From: Streptomyces sp. SID13031
GTDB taxonomy: Bacteria > Actinomycetota > Actinomycetes > Propionibacteriales > Kribbellaceae
Assembly: GCF_010548305.1 (NCBI RefSeq)
Contig: NZ_JAAGLV010000014.1
Location: 1 to 64,000 of the forward strand
Length of the DNA: 64,000 bases
Reading direction: 5' to 3'
Part shown: positions 1 to 7,448 of the stretch, piece after piece
Layout: every line of letters begins with the position of its first letter
How positions within the stretch are numbered: the first letter of the stretch is position 1
Program-made: the position numbers and the translations under genes
The notes under the pieces: model-generated
Told to the model about the DNA's origin: nothing
Databases searched by the model: none
The model's input: only the letters and a program-made list of their open reading frames with translations

Positions 1-88
1 CCCCCGAAGGGGCCTTACCGCTCGACTTGCATGTGTTAAGCACGCCGCCAGCGTTCGTCCTGAGCCAGGATCAAACTCTCCGTTGAAT
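1..88 (-). rRNA. rrs: 16S ribosomal RNA, 5' end (partial)
   Basis: Read on the minus strand, the first bases hold the universal 16S start (GAGAGTTTGATCCTGGCTCA at about 63-82), then the conserved GACGAACGCTGGCGGCGTGC stretch and the start of helix 6 with its CCCCTTCGGGG loop at the window edge. Only the first ~88 nt are present; the rest lies to the left. The mature 5' end is placed by analogy with other actinobacterial 16S genes and may be off by a few bases. Confidence 0.97.
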
Positions 89-378
89 TCTATATGCCAA
101 CCACCCGAAGATGGATAACAGACAAACTTTGAGTGATCCTTTGATATCTCAGAAACAATCAAACTGACTTGAATCATTATTTCTCAAAGGAATCCGAACA
201 CAAACACAGACAACCCAGCACCCAAAATCCATGAAGGACCAGGGGTGGACAAGATCATCCAATGCCGTGAAACGGGTTAATGCTAAATTTCGGCATTGAC
301 TTTCGGCACGCTGTTGAGTTCTCAAGAATCGGACGCACACCGCGCTTAGATTCTTCCGAACCAAGCTCCGGGGCAACC
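89..378 (-). promoter_or_regulatory. rrn leader RNA with boxA-like antitermination element
   Basis: This AT-richer stretch between the candidate P2 promoter and the 16S 5' end has no credible gene. Positions 305-325 read TTGAGAACTCAACAGCGTGCC on the minus strand, the leader motif found upstream of actinobacterial 16S genes and associated with antitermination and RNase III processing. The leader is therefore about 290 nt long. Promoter and leader identity rest on motif and position only. Confidence 0.75.
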
Positions 379-384
379 CGCCAA

Positions 385-413
385 ACATTACTGTTTCGTC
401 CGCGGCCGGTCAA
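385..413 (-). promoter_or_regulatory. candidate rrn promoter P2
   Basis: On the minus strand TTGACC (408-413) is followed, after exactly 17 bases, by TAATGT (385-390). This is a near-consensus housekeeping sigma promoter pointing at the 16S gene. Transcription would start near 378. Confidence 0.7.
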
Positions 414-551
414 ATCGGCCTCTTTCGTCCCAGTCTCTCCGTGACTCAGCGACTGAAGACCCGCCAGGGGCGTGCTTCAGCTGCTAAGAGCTTCCGGGGA
501 GTTCGGAGCGACCGGCCGCTTTCGCGTCCCGCACTCGCTCCAACAAGAAGA

Positions 552-581
552 ACATTACTGAGATTCACGGTGAAGATGCAA
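552..581 (-). promoter_or_regulatory. candidate rrn promoter P1
   Basis: A second promoter-like element lies upstream of P2: TTGCAT (576-581), 18 bases, then TAATGT (552-557). It shares the CAGTAATGTT context with P2, which suggests tandem rrn promoters, as is common in actinobacteria. It is weaker than P2 because of the -35 mismatches. Confidence 0.5.
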
Positions 582-717
582 ATCGGGGGTTGGACCTTGG
601 CCGAACCCTTGCAAAGCGTCTCCGGCGGACTCAGCGCCGTCCCACTCGTCACACCAGTCACCCGCGTCTCCGCGAGCCACATCTCCATCGTGCCGTACCC
701 GTTCAAGCCGCAGACAG

Positions 718-758
718 CGAGTGGGTGGGAGACCGGCGTACCGGCTCCCACCCACTCG
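718..758 (-). terminator. long hairpin between serine hydrolase gene and rrn promoters
   Basis: The arms 718-731 and 745-758 pair perfectly, and after one bulged A the inner arms 733-736 and 741-744 pair around a 4-nt loop. The hairpin lies downstream of the minus-strand hydrolase gene and upstream of the rrn promoters, so it probably insulates the rRNA operon. It has no U tail, which is usual for actinobacterial hairpin terminators. The rest of 582-887 shows no gene. Confidence 0.6.
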
Positions 759-887
759 AGTACCGCGTCGTCCAGTAGACGCCTCTCGGCGAGTGGCCGC
801 TCGTAGCGGCGAAGTGTGAGGCCCGGGGGTCTTGCACTGAACGACATCAGGTGTAACCCACTCCCCTACGCACCTATTCCCGCCCGC

Positions 888-2216
888 TCACCTCGTTCGG
901 CGGCACTTGATCTCCTCGCCCTCCTGGACGAAGACCAGCCCACCGTCTCCGGTCAGCCGCAACTCGGTGCCCACCCAGCGCGCAGCGAACCGGCCTTCTC
1001 CCCTCGCGGTGAACCTCAGCGCCGGCTGTCCCCCGAACACCACCTCGAGCGCGCCGTCCACCACGGTCACGGTCAACGACAGACTCTCCCCCAACCGGTA
1101 CTTCCCCGAGACGGCGCGGAGTACCTCATCGCCGACCTCGCTCGGCTTGCTGACCTCCAGCGGGTAGCCCCGCCATCCGTACGACGCAGCAATCCGCGCA
1201 ATCGCACGATCCACCAGTTGGGTCCCGTTGTCCCCATTGGTCATGACGGCAGCGCCTTGCCCGGTGTCCCGGTACGCGACCAGGTGGCACTTGTAGCCCT
1301 TGTTCGATCCACCATGCCCGAAACGCCTCCCCCCATCGCCCAGGAACGCCCCGAGCCCGAGCGCCTCCATCGCATCCCAAGGATCGGCGATGGCCATTTG
1401 GGGCGTAAGCATCGCCCGCGCCCACTCTGGCGAGAGGAGAGCTCCTTCCCCACCCAGATAGGCGTTGCGTATGCCGTGCGCGAAAGCGACGAGATCAGCT
1501 GGCGTAGTCCACAGGCCCGCAGCCGCCAGTTCTGGGTACGAGTGCCATCGGCCGTCCACTGGGCGGCCGAACTCGTCATGTGCCGTCGCCGCACGGTCAT
1601 GGAGCTCCTCGGGCAGTGGCTGCGCGTAGTCACTGCTCGACATGCCCAGTGGCTCCAACACGAGTTCGCGCAGGAGCTGGCGGAACGGCGTACCGGTGAC
1701 GTCTTCGAGGAGTTGCTGGAGGACGACGGTTCCACCTCCGGAGTACCGGAACTGGGTGCCGGGCACGAGGTCCACATGCACGCCAAAGGTGTTCGCCGGG
1801 CGGACGCCATCCAGGATCTGCACTGGACTCGGCAGTTCGGCACCTCGGCGGTATCCCGGAAATCCGGGCACCGTCAGACCTGCGGCATGACTCGCCAATT
1901 GCCGCAAGGTGACGACCGGCTGCCATTCGCCGGTCGGCGGAACCTGCCAGGACGTGAGGTACCGGTTGACGTCCTCGTCGAGGTCGAGCAGACCGCGATC
2001 GACCAGTCGCAGCATCGCGAGGACGGCGACCGGCTTGCTGATCGAACACGCCTGGAACAGCGTGTCATCGGTGACGGGATCATCGCGACCGGCCTCGACG
2101 ACACCGGCGCTGCCCTGGTCGACGATCTCGCCGTTGTCGATCACCGCCCAGCTGGCCCCTGGAACCTTGAACTCTTCGAGATCCTTCTCGATCTCGTCCC
2201 TCAGTACGTCCGCCAA
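888..2216 (-). CDS. Serine hydrolase, class C beta-lactamase/DD-peptidase family
   Basis: This is a penicillin-binding-protein-like serine hydrolase of about 442 residues. The catalytic SxxK tetrad is visible as SISK (in QACSISKPVAV), the second motif as YSG (in FRYSGGG) and the third as HGG (in GHGGSNKGY). Members act as beta-lactamases, D-aminopeptidases or esterases, and the substrate cannot be read from the sequence. The C-terminal ~110 residues form a beta-rich tail typical of this group. I prefer a TTG start at 2216 because a GGGAGG ribosome site precedes it, although the frame is open to 2297. No signal peptide is evident, so it is probably cytoplasmic. It is transcribed alone toward the rrn region and ends before the hairpin at 718-758. 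Confidence 0.85.
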   Translation of the reverse strand: MADVLRDEIEKDLEEFKVPGASWAVIDNGEIVDQGSAGVVEAGRDDPVTDDTLFQACSISKPVAVLAMLRLVDRGLLDLDEDVNRYLTSWQVPPTGEWQPVVTLRQLASHAAGLTVPGFPGYRRGAELPSPVQILDGVRPANTFGVHVDLVPGTQFRYSGGGTVVLQQLLEDVTGTPFRQLLRELVLEPLGMSSSDYAQPLPEELHDRAATAHDEFGRPVDGRWHSYPELAAAGLWTTPADLVAFAHGIRNAYLGGEGALLSPEWARAMLTPQMAIADPWDAMEALGLGAFLGDGGRRFGHGGSNKGYKCHLVAYRDTGQGAAVMTNGDNGTQLVDRAIARIAASYGWRGYPLEVSKPSEVGDEVLRAVSGKYRLGESLSLTVTVVDGALEVVFGGQPALRFTARGEGRFAARWVGTELRLTGDGGLVFVQEGEEIKCRRTR

Positions 2217-2315
2217 CGCCGTCGCCTCCCGAGTCAGGTTGCCTCGGAGCCTAGCCACGACCCGGCGCAGACGCCGCGGCCGCGGATGCCGGAGCACCCG
2301 CGGCTGCGGTGCGTG

Positions 2316-2543
2316 TCAGCGAGACGGTTGTGGTGCGTCGCAGTCGATCTTCGGGTTGGCCCCGATGTAGTTCAGCGGGCCGGCGATGATTGTGACGATG
2401 ACCGTGCCCACCTTCGCGCAGCTCGCATTCGAGTTCTTGAAGTAGCTTCGCTGGCCGGCTGCGGCGAGACCGATCAACAACCACACGACCACAACGATCG
2501 CGATGACGCGAGAACCAGTCGTAGAGGCTCTACGAGTACGCAT
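2316..2543 (-). CDS. Small single-pass membrane or exported protein
   Basis: A 75-residue protein with a basic N-terminus (MRTRRAS), one strongly hydrophobic segment at about residues 12-30, then a mixed tail with two cysteines that could form an extracytoplasmic disulfide. The ATG at 2543 is preceded by an excellent AGGAGGTGG ribosome site, so this is a real gene despite its size. Similar short membrane proteins of unknown function are common in actinobacteria. It sits upstream of the serine hydrolase gene on the same strand, 99 bp away. No function is claimed. Confidence 0.7.
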   Translation of the reverse strand: MRTRRASTTGSRVIAIVVVVWLLIGLAAAGQRSYFKNSNASCAKVGTVIVTIIAGPLNYIGANPKIDCDAPQPSR

Positions 2544-2720
2544 GTCCACCTCCTGGAAGATCACACCCCCGTGGATCCACCCTCTGGTGCCCCTCGGTGA
2601 CACAGCGAAAACGTCAGCCGCCGCTGTCGATTCGGCGGTCGGCCGCTCGTCAGCCAAGTACACGCTCACCACGGGCGTTCCGCCGGCACAGCGGTGCTGA
2701 CGGGAGCGAAGGGAAGCACC

Positions 2721-3044
2721 ATGAGCAAGTACTTGTACCTGTACCGCGGTCCGGCCAGGCCGATGGAGGACTTCACCCCGGAGGAGGGCGAAGTGCAGAT
2801 GAAGTTGTGGACCGAGTGGATGGGCAAGGCGGCCTCGGCGATCGTCGACCAGGGCAACCCGCTGGTACCGCGCGCGGCGGTCCGCGACGATGGCTCGGCC
2901 GCCGAACCGAGCGACCAGAACGGCTACACGATCGTCGAGGCCGACACCCTCGAAGCCGCCCGCTCCCTGCTCGACGGGCACCCGTTCCTGTCCGAGGGCA
3001 AGGGCCGCTTCGCGGTGGAGGTCTTCGAGATCCTGCCGATGTAG
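2721..3044 (+). CDS. YCII-related domain protein
   Basis: A 107-residue protein with the ferredoxin-like YCII/DGPF fold pattern: an N-terminal strand MSKYLYLYRG, a central helix (MKLWTEWMGKAASAI), and a C-terminal ADTLEAARSLLDGHPFL segment followed by the strand VEVFEILPM. Family members are small dimeric proteins often found next to ECF sigma factors, but no sigma factor adjoins here. Function is unknown, with a possible enzyme-like pocket. The start is set by ATG 2721 behind a GAAGGGAAG ribosome site. Confidence 0.8.
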   Translation: MSKYLYLYRGPARPMEDFTPEEGEVQMKLWTEWMGKAASAIVDQGNPLVPRAAVRDDGSAAEPSDQNGYTIVEADTLEAARSLLDGHPFLSEGKGRFAVEVFEILPM

Positions 3045-3050
3045 CCCGGC

Positions 3051-3260
3051 TCAGACCTCGGCGGAATCGAAGTACGGCTTGATCTTGGTGTTGACGTAGT
3101 TGCCGATGCTGGGGGCGGCAAGCAGTCCGGCGTACGTCGGCTGCGGCACCTCGAAGTACTGGTAGACGCTGCCGTTCGCGTACTCCAGCTCGAGCGTGCC
3201 GCTGGACACGTCATACCCCACCGACTTCACACTCGCCGAGGTCACCGCCCGTCGCCTCAT
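3051..3260 (-). CDS. KTSC domain protein
   Basis: A 69-residue protein with the KTSC pattern: SASVKSVGYDVSSGTLEL, then a YANGSVYQYFEVP strand and YAGLLAAPSIGNYVN. KTSC domains are small beta-rich domains, in some proteins fused to lysyl-tRNA synthetase-like or nucleic-acid-handling modules; standalone function is unknown. I use ATG 3260; the frame stays open to 3329, so a longer form is possible. It converges with the YCII gene, leaving six bases between the stops. Confidence 0.7.
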   Translation of the reverse strand: MRRRAVTSASVKSVGYDVSSGTLELEYANGSVYQYFEVPQPTYAGLLAAPSIGNYVNTKIKPYFDSAEV

Positions 3261-3325
3261 CCACCTTGCCCCTTCGCCTCCGGGCAGACGACAGTACGCC
3301 GTACTTCGCGCCGATACCCGCCGCG

Positions 3326-3703
3326 TCAAGGCGGGCCGGGCTCGGTGGTCGCTCTGCCGACGGGCTGGGCATCCGCCGTCTGCAGCGCGGCGAGGATGCG
3401 TGACAGCTCGCTCATCGCGGCGTGCAGTTGGTCGACCATCGAGTCGTCGAGCGCCGGTGGATCAATCTGCGCCAGACCGACGCTCGCGGCGAATCTCGTC
3501 TGCACCTCTGGTGAGGCGAGGTGGAGAGACGTGTCGAGCGCCTCCTGGAGTTGAGGGCTCGGGACCATGTCGGGGCGCTTGCGCCACTTGGCCACCGTGC
3601 GTGGCGAGATGCCGAGGTGTTCGGCGAATGCCTCGCTGGTCAACCGCATCGCCGCCTGCAAGGCGCGTGCGTGCCGGCCCGTCCAATGGTCGATGACTGT
3701 CAT
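3326..3703 (-). CDS. Helix-turn-helix DNA-binding protein
   Basis: A 125-residue protein with an N-terminal HTH (LTSEAFAEHLGISPRTVAKW, about residues 22-41) of the XRE/phage-repressor type. It is followed by a helical region and a C-terminal part (about 80-115) that may mediate dimerisation. Similar proteins are frequent in Streptomyces and Kribbella near stress or RiPP loci. The start ATG 3703 has GGGAGGAGC upstream. Its target is unknown. Confidence 0.75.
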   Translation of the reverse strand: MTVIDHWTGRHARALQAAMRLTSEAFAEHLGISPRTVAKWRKRPDMVPSPQLQEALDTSLHLASPEVQTRFAASVGLAQIDPPALDDSMVDQLHAAMSELSRILAALQTADAQPVGRATTEPGPP

Positions 3704-3847
3704 CGGCCCGCTCCTCCCAGCTTTGCTCGATCACTCTGTGCAACCAGATTACGTCGATCGAGTGACCCTGTGGGTGCACGTTCGGTGGCCTGTGGATACA
3801 GCGCCAGTTCATGGTGGAGCGGCGGCCGCGGGCGTTGACTGTCGGCT

Positions 3848-4138
3848 ATGGACGAGATCAGCGGCAGACCCGCGACGATGCTCCGGCCACCGCGAAGACA
3901 CCTGAAAGTCGCGGCGGCGGCCGGACCACGACGCTTCCACCTCATCCGGCACGTCGACGTCTCAGGTGTGAGCGGCACCGGCATCGTCGCGGAAGGAGTC
4001 GAGTGGTCCGACGGCACCGTCACCCTGCACTGGGGTGGCCGGTATCCCACCACCACGGTGTGGCAGGACGGAATCGACGCCCTGCTGACCATCCACGGGC
4101 ACAACGGCGCCACCACGATCCGATGGATGGACGACTGA
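3848..4138 (+). CDS. Conserved hypothetical protein (RRFHLIRH...DVSGVSGTG type)
   Basis: A 96-residue protein whose core runs RRFHLIRHVDVSGVSGTG, then VEWSDGTVTLHW and a C-terminal GATTIRWMDD. This beta-rich architecture recurs in many short actinobacterial and actinophage proteins of unknown role. The N-terminal ~25 residues are Arg/Ala-rich and may not be translated: ATG 3878 is an alternative start, and neither start has a strong ribosome site. It stands alone, divergent from the HTH gene. Confidence 0.6.
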   Translation: MDEISGRPATMLRPPRRHLKVAAAAGPRRFHLIRHVDVSGVSGTGIVAEGVEWSDGTVTLHWGGRYPTTTVWQDGIDALLTIHGHNGATTIRWMDD

Positions 4139-4197
4139 TGAGCTCGGTAGGGCCGGCGTCACCCCTGCACAGACGCCGGTCCTACCGACCAACCGGA

Positions 4198-5082
4198 TCA
4201 GCCTTGGCCAGAAGGCTTATCGCCCTGGTCACCGGCCTCGTCAACCGAGTGATCGCTGTGCCCGGTCAACTCCGGTACTACGAGCGCCAGCGGGCCGTGC
4301 TCGTTGTCCCACCGGCGTTCGAGCGTCTCGATCGGGACGTCGTTGGCGGCCGCGGACAGTTGGGTGAGCGTGCCCAACAGGTCCACGCATTGGGCGACCT
4401 CGCCGGGATTGTTGGCCAGCCACCAGACGACCGCCGAGCCTGGCGTGGCCAGGACGTCATCACGAAGATAGGCGCGTTTGTCCTGCTCCAGTTGACGTTC
4501 CAGCAACACTGTCTGGCCGCGGCGCTGCAGGGCAGTGATGTTCTGAAGGTGCTTATGGTCCGCATCCGGAAGCTTGAGCCGGACATCGGTGGCCCACGTG
4601 CGGACCTGGCCCTTCTCGTCGATAGCCGGCTCGCCGAGCAGGGATGCGAGGCGGTGCTGGTTCAGCACCTCCTCGGACGGTTGCTGAGCCGCCGTCAGCG
4701 CCTTCGCCCTGCTGAGCAAGGCATCCACCGCAACGCTGCCGAGGTCCGCGTGCCGCAATCCGGTGATAACAGGAGACCACTGAACGATCGCAGAAAAACT
4801 GAAGTGATAGTCAGGCGACGCCGACGGAAGCCTGACACCGGCGACGGTCCGAGTAGGCGGCGCCGTGAAGACAGGCTCACGATCCACCGGTTTCGGGGCG
4901 GGTGGAACGGGCGCCGCCACAGGAGCCGCCTGCTCCTGCTTCCACACCACCGACAACCCCAGCAAAAAAACAACCGAAGCAACCACCCCAACCCACCCCG
5001 GCAAACCCAAAACCATCACCAGCAGGTAAGAACCACCAACCACCACAGCCCCCACCACCAACGCCCGCTGAGAAGCCGTCAT
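4198..5082 (-). CDS. Membrane-anchored protein of unknown function
   Basis: A 294-residue protein with two adjacent transmembrane helices at about residues 6-24 and 28-47 (LVVGAVVVGGSYLLVMVLGL; GVVASVVFLLGLSVVW). A Pro/Ala-rich linker follows, then a soluble domain rich in charged helices (HRLASLLGE, LLERQLEQDKRAYLRDDVLA) that should face the cytoplasm. The WSPVITGLRHADLGSVAVDALL segment and the coiled helical stretch recall SPFH/band-7-like actinobacterial proteins, but that is a weak impression. No enzyme motif is visible. Confidence 0.6.
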   Translation of the reverse strand: MTASQRALVVGAVVVGGSYLLVMVLGLPGWVGVVASVVFLLGLSVVWKQEQAAPVAAPVPPAPKPVDREPVFTAPPTRTVAGVRLPSASPDYHFSFSAIVQWSPVITGLRHADLGSVAVDALLSRAKALTAAQQPSEEVLNQHRLASLLGEPAIDEKGQVRTWATDVRLKLPDADHKHLQNITALQRRGQTVLLERQLEQDKRAYLRDDVLATPGSAVVWWLANNPGEVAQCVDLLGTLTQLSAAANDVPIETLERRWDNEHGPLALVVPELTGHSDHSVDEAGDQGDKPSGQG

Positions 5083-5529
5083 CGCGGATCGCCTTGGATA
5101 GGCGGATTACCTCGCTGCAAATGCCGCAGATATCCGAGTATCGCCACGGCTGCTCGCCTCTCACCCCCGCGGTGATCACCTCACACCAAAACCACAAAGA
5201 GTCTGCCACGCATCACGCACGGTAGCGCCACGAAGCGTGTCGCCCTGCCGGGCACCGCTATCGACTGGCAACTGATCAGGTAGGCCCGGCGCTGCCTCCA
5301 CAGGGGCCGGGCCTACCCAGACGTTCAACAGGTCATTCGGACGAGAATTTCTCGCGATAGTTCAGGGCACCGGCGCCAGCATGATGCCGTGCATCACCAC
5401 GATGTGGTCCCCACGTCGCGGGCCGTCCACTTCTCACAGGGCGACTACGTTTCCCACTGCTCCGGCCGCACCGCCGAAACCTCTGCTCGAACACCTCCGC
5501 CCGCAGGCGATGCCACTCCGCGATCTCAC
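5083..5529. other. Intergenic stretch with one hairpin
   Basis: No convincing gene is seen in these 447 bases. The one structural element is a perfect 11-bp hairpin, arms 5279-5289 and 5307-5317, suitable as a terminator for the minus-strand secreted-protein gene ending at 5530. The 5083-5230 part is A/C-rich and precedes the membrane-protein gene, so its promoter probably lies there. Confidence 0.5.
5279..5317 (-). terminator. hairpin terminator candidate
   Basis: The arms GGTAGGCCCGG (5279-5289) and CCGGGCCTACC (5307-5317) are perfectly complementary around a 17-nt loop. It lies 213 bp beyond the stop of the secreted-protein gene. Confidence 0.45.
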
Positions 5530-5856
5530 TCACTGCGTGGGGGTCCAGTCGATCCAGCCGTCCGCTTGTTCCGTTCCGCTGGGGCAGTAGGCCGTGGAGG
5601 GGCCGATGTGGAGCGCATTGCCGTACCTGACCACATAGGTGTTCTTGCCGAAGTGGTAGCACCGGGTTGCTGCCCGCGCCAGGTCCTGGTTCCCGATGTA
5701 GCAGTAGATTCCGTAGGTTTCGCCGCTGGTCGAGACCGGCGAGCATTGCCGTTGCTCCGCGGCCTGCGCAGTGGCGGCCGGTCCGACGATCGCGCCGGCC
5801 AGGAGCAGGCTGCCGATAGCCGCGACGCGTCCCAATGTGCTGATTCTTCTCATCAT
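5530..5856 (-). CDS. Small secreted four-cysteine protein
   Basis: A 108-residue precursor with a clear Sec signal peptide: MMRRISTLGRV, a hydrophobic core (AAIGSLLLAGAIVGPAA) and an AQA cleavage site near residue 31. The mature ~77 residues carry four cysteines (in EQRQCS, YGIYCY, ATRCYH, AYCPSG), enough for two disulfides. Bases GGGAG precede ATG 5856; the second ATG (5853) is equally possible. The promoter overlaps a PadR-type operator at 5901-5930, and the padR gene lies immediately upstream on the same strand. Regulated secretion of a small disulfide-stabilised protein is therefore the likely arrangement. Its activity is unknown. Confidence 0.75.
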   Translation of the reverse strand: MMRRISTLGRVAAIGSLLLAGAIVGPAATAQAAEQRQCSPVSTSGETYGIYCYIGNQDLARAATRCYHFGKNTYVVRYGNALHIGPSTAYCPSGTEQADGWIDWTPTQ

Positions 5857-5900
5857 GTGCTCCCTGTGGGTCGAGCGGTCGAACCCGCGGTGGGCTCGAC

Positions 5901-5930
5901 CGCAACTATGTCTGTTTAGACATAGTTGCG
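5901..5930 (-). promoter_or_regulatory. PadR-type operator overlapping a promoter
   Basis: A perfect inverted repeat (13-bp arms 5901-5913 and 5918-5930, 4-bp centre) contains ATGT-N8-ACAT, the consensus recognised by PadR-family repressors. On the minus strand TTGCGC-N17-CATAGT spans the operator, so a bound repressor would sit between -35 and -10 of the secreted-protein promoter. The padR gene ends 66 bp away. Confidence 0.7.
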
Positions 5931-5995
5931 CAAGAGACTTCGGCCCGCGGAAGATGGGTTGATGGGAGGTGGGGACCGCGCTCAGGAGCAGTGGA

Positions 5996-6562
5996 TCAGT
6001 CCGGGCGGGGCCGACGGTGGGCCATCTGGGCAACCAGCCACTCGCACCACTCGATCCGGACCGGCAGCGACCGGCAGCCGAGGGTGAGCGTTGCGTACGC
6101 ACCGAAGGCCGGGTGGTCCGGTTCTTCGGCGCCGGTACCGATGAGCGCGTCGCGCTGGGCCTGGTAGTCGGCCAGTTGGTTGCGGAGCCGGACGATCTCG
6201 CCTTGGTAGAAGGTGCTCATCCCGCCGGGATCCGCGGCCAGTTGTGCATAGGTCTTGAGAATGGTCTCGTCCCGGGGTGCGGGCGGCTCCGCGGGCTGAG
6301 TCAGCCAGGCCGACAGCGCGTCCCGGCCGGCCGGGGTGAGTCGATGCGTTTTCCGGGGCCGCGGCCCCGGACCGGGTTCCTCGTCATGATCGATCAGCCC
6401 CTGCTCGGTCAAGCGTGCCAGTGCGGGGTAGATCTGGCTCTGGGGTGCGGTCCAGTAGTAACCGACCGGCTTGCGCATCCTCTGCAGGATTTCGTAGCCG
6501 GTGAGAGGCCCCTTGTGAAGGACGCAAAGTAACGCGTAGCCCAGCGCGCCGATCTTGCTCAC
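5996..6562 (-). CDS. PadR family transcriptional regulator
   Basis: A 188-residue regulator. Residues 1-75 form the PadR winged helix (ALLCVLHKGPLTGYEILQRM; SQIYPALARLTEQGLI), followed by a PadR C-terminal (vir-like) helical domain with the typical KTYAQLAADPGGM and RNQLADYQAQRDALI helices. The GTG at 6562 follows a GAGGTGG ribosome site and begins directly at the conserved SKIGALGYALL segment. PadR proteins are ligand-responsive repressors. The ATGT-N8-ACAT palindrome downstream, before the secreted-protein gene, is its most likely target. Confidence 0.88.
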   Translation of the reverse strand: MSKIGALGYALLCVLHKGPLTGYEILQRMRKPVGYYWTAPQSQIYPALARLTEQGLIDHDEEPGPGPRPRKTHRLTPAGRDALSAWLTQPAEPPAPRDETILKTYAQLAADPGGMSTFYQGEIVRLRNQLADYQAQRDALIGTGAEEPDHPAFGAYATLTLGCRSLPVRIEWCEWLVAQMAHRRPRPD

Positions 6563-6629
6563 TCGGTTCCACCTCTTGCGCGTGGCCAGGGTCCGGACAG
6601 AGGCCACGATCCTACGCGGTCGGGTGCGG

Positions 6630-7259
6630 TCAGCCGGCTAGGGAGCGGAGGGCTCGGCGGCTGGGGGTTAGGAGGACTGGTTTGTAGGGGCAGCGGGCGT
6701 CGGTGAGGGTTTCGTAGGCGCTGATGGCTCGGGTGGCGGCGTCCCAGCCTTGCTCGGCGGGGCTTTTGCCCAGGCCTCGGTTGCGGATCAGGGCGCCGTA
6801 GAAGGCTGAGCAGAAGACGGTGGCTTCGTACCAGCCGATGACGGTGCTGGTGCCGATGTAGGTGATGTCGTCCTGGAGGCAGTCGCGGATGGCGCGTTGC
6901 CATTTGCCGATACCGGTTTTGCAGCCGTCGGCGATGACGACGCCGCTGGCGATGCCCCAGGAACGGTCGAGGAACCAGTCGGCCAGCGCGGTCAGTGACA
7001 CCTGGGTCTGGCCGTCCGTCGAGAGGAAGGACGGCTCGTCGCTGTGGTCACCGTGTGCCATCACGTGCAGGACGCTCGACGGGGTGGTCAGCGCGGAGAA
7101 GGCCGTCTCGTGATCGCGGGTACGGACGAAGTTCACATCGATCACCGGACTGTTCCAGCCCGCGTTGATATTGCTGGTGATGCCCTGGACGAACGTCATC
7201 GAGGCGTCGAAGGAGCTGTCAAGGCCGAGGTCCACCAGCGTGATCAGTCGGTTCTTCAT
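6630..7259 (-). CDS. Standalone caspase-like (clan CD) peptidase domain protein
   Basis: A 209-residue protein with no signal peptide. The segment VLHVMAHGD places His69 after a hydrophobic strand, and VVIADGCKTG places Cys113 after the next strand. This is the His...Cys dyad arrangement of caspase-like/CHAT peptidases. A later YIGTSTVIGW strand and YGALIRN helix also fit the fold. CHAT-type peptidases usually form one domain of larger proteins or pair with sensors, whereas here the whole protein is the domain. ATG 7259 follows GTGAGGGGTGGG. It is divergent from the aldo/keto reductase gene. Substrate and activator are unknown, and the assignment rests on motif order alone. Confidence 0.6.
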   Translation of the reverse strand: MKNRLITLVDLGLDSSFDASMTFVQGITSNINAGWNSPVIDVNFVRTRDHETAFSALTTPSSVLHVMAHGDHSDEPSFLSTDGQTQVSLTALADWFLDRSWGIASGVVIADGCKTGIGKWQRAIRDCLQDDITYIGTSTVIGWYEATVFCSAFYGALIRNRGLGKSPAEQGWDAATRAISAYETLTDARCPYKPVLLTPSRRALRSLAG

Positions 7260-7448
7260 CGCCCACCCCTCACAGGTTTCCGGTCCCGCCGAACCCCATG
7301 ATGACCCAGCCCACCGACAATCCGCTGCCCGCGTCTCGGCTCTCAGTCTCACCCGCTGATCGCGGGCCGGGAGCGGGGCCGGGAAAGGGGTTGCTGGCGG
7401 CCGGGGATACGGTGGCGAGACGATGTCGGCGGCTTGTCTGGAGGATCG

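Noticed and set aside
446..847. A 133-codon minus-strand frame upstream of the 16S gene
   Set aside because: It spans the tandem rrn promoters and the long hairpin, has no ribosome site and has no recognisable protein pattern.
816..2600. A 594-codon plus-strand frame opposite the serine hydrolase gene
   Set aside because: Arg/Pro-rich shadow of the hydrolase reading frame. The minus strand shows intact SxxK, YxG and HGG motifs.
5333..5905. A minus-strand frame overlapping the secreted four-Cys protein
   Set aside because: It has no signal or domain pattern and covers the gene with a clear signal peptide in another frame.
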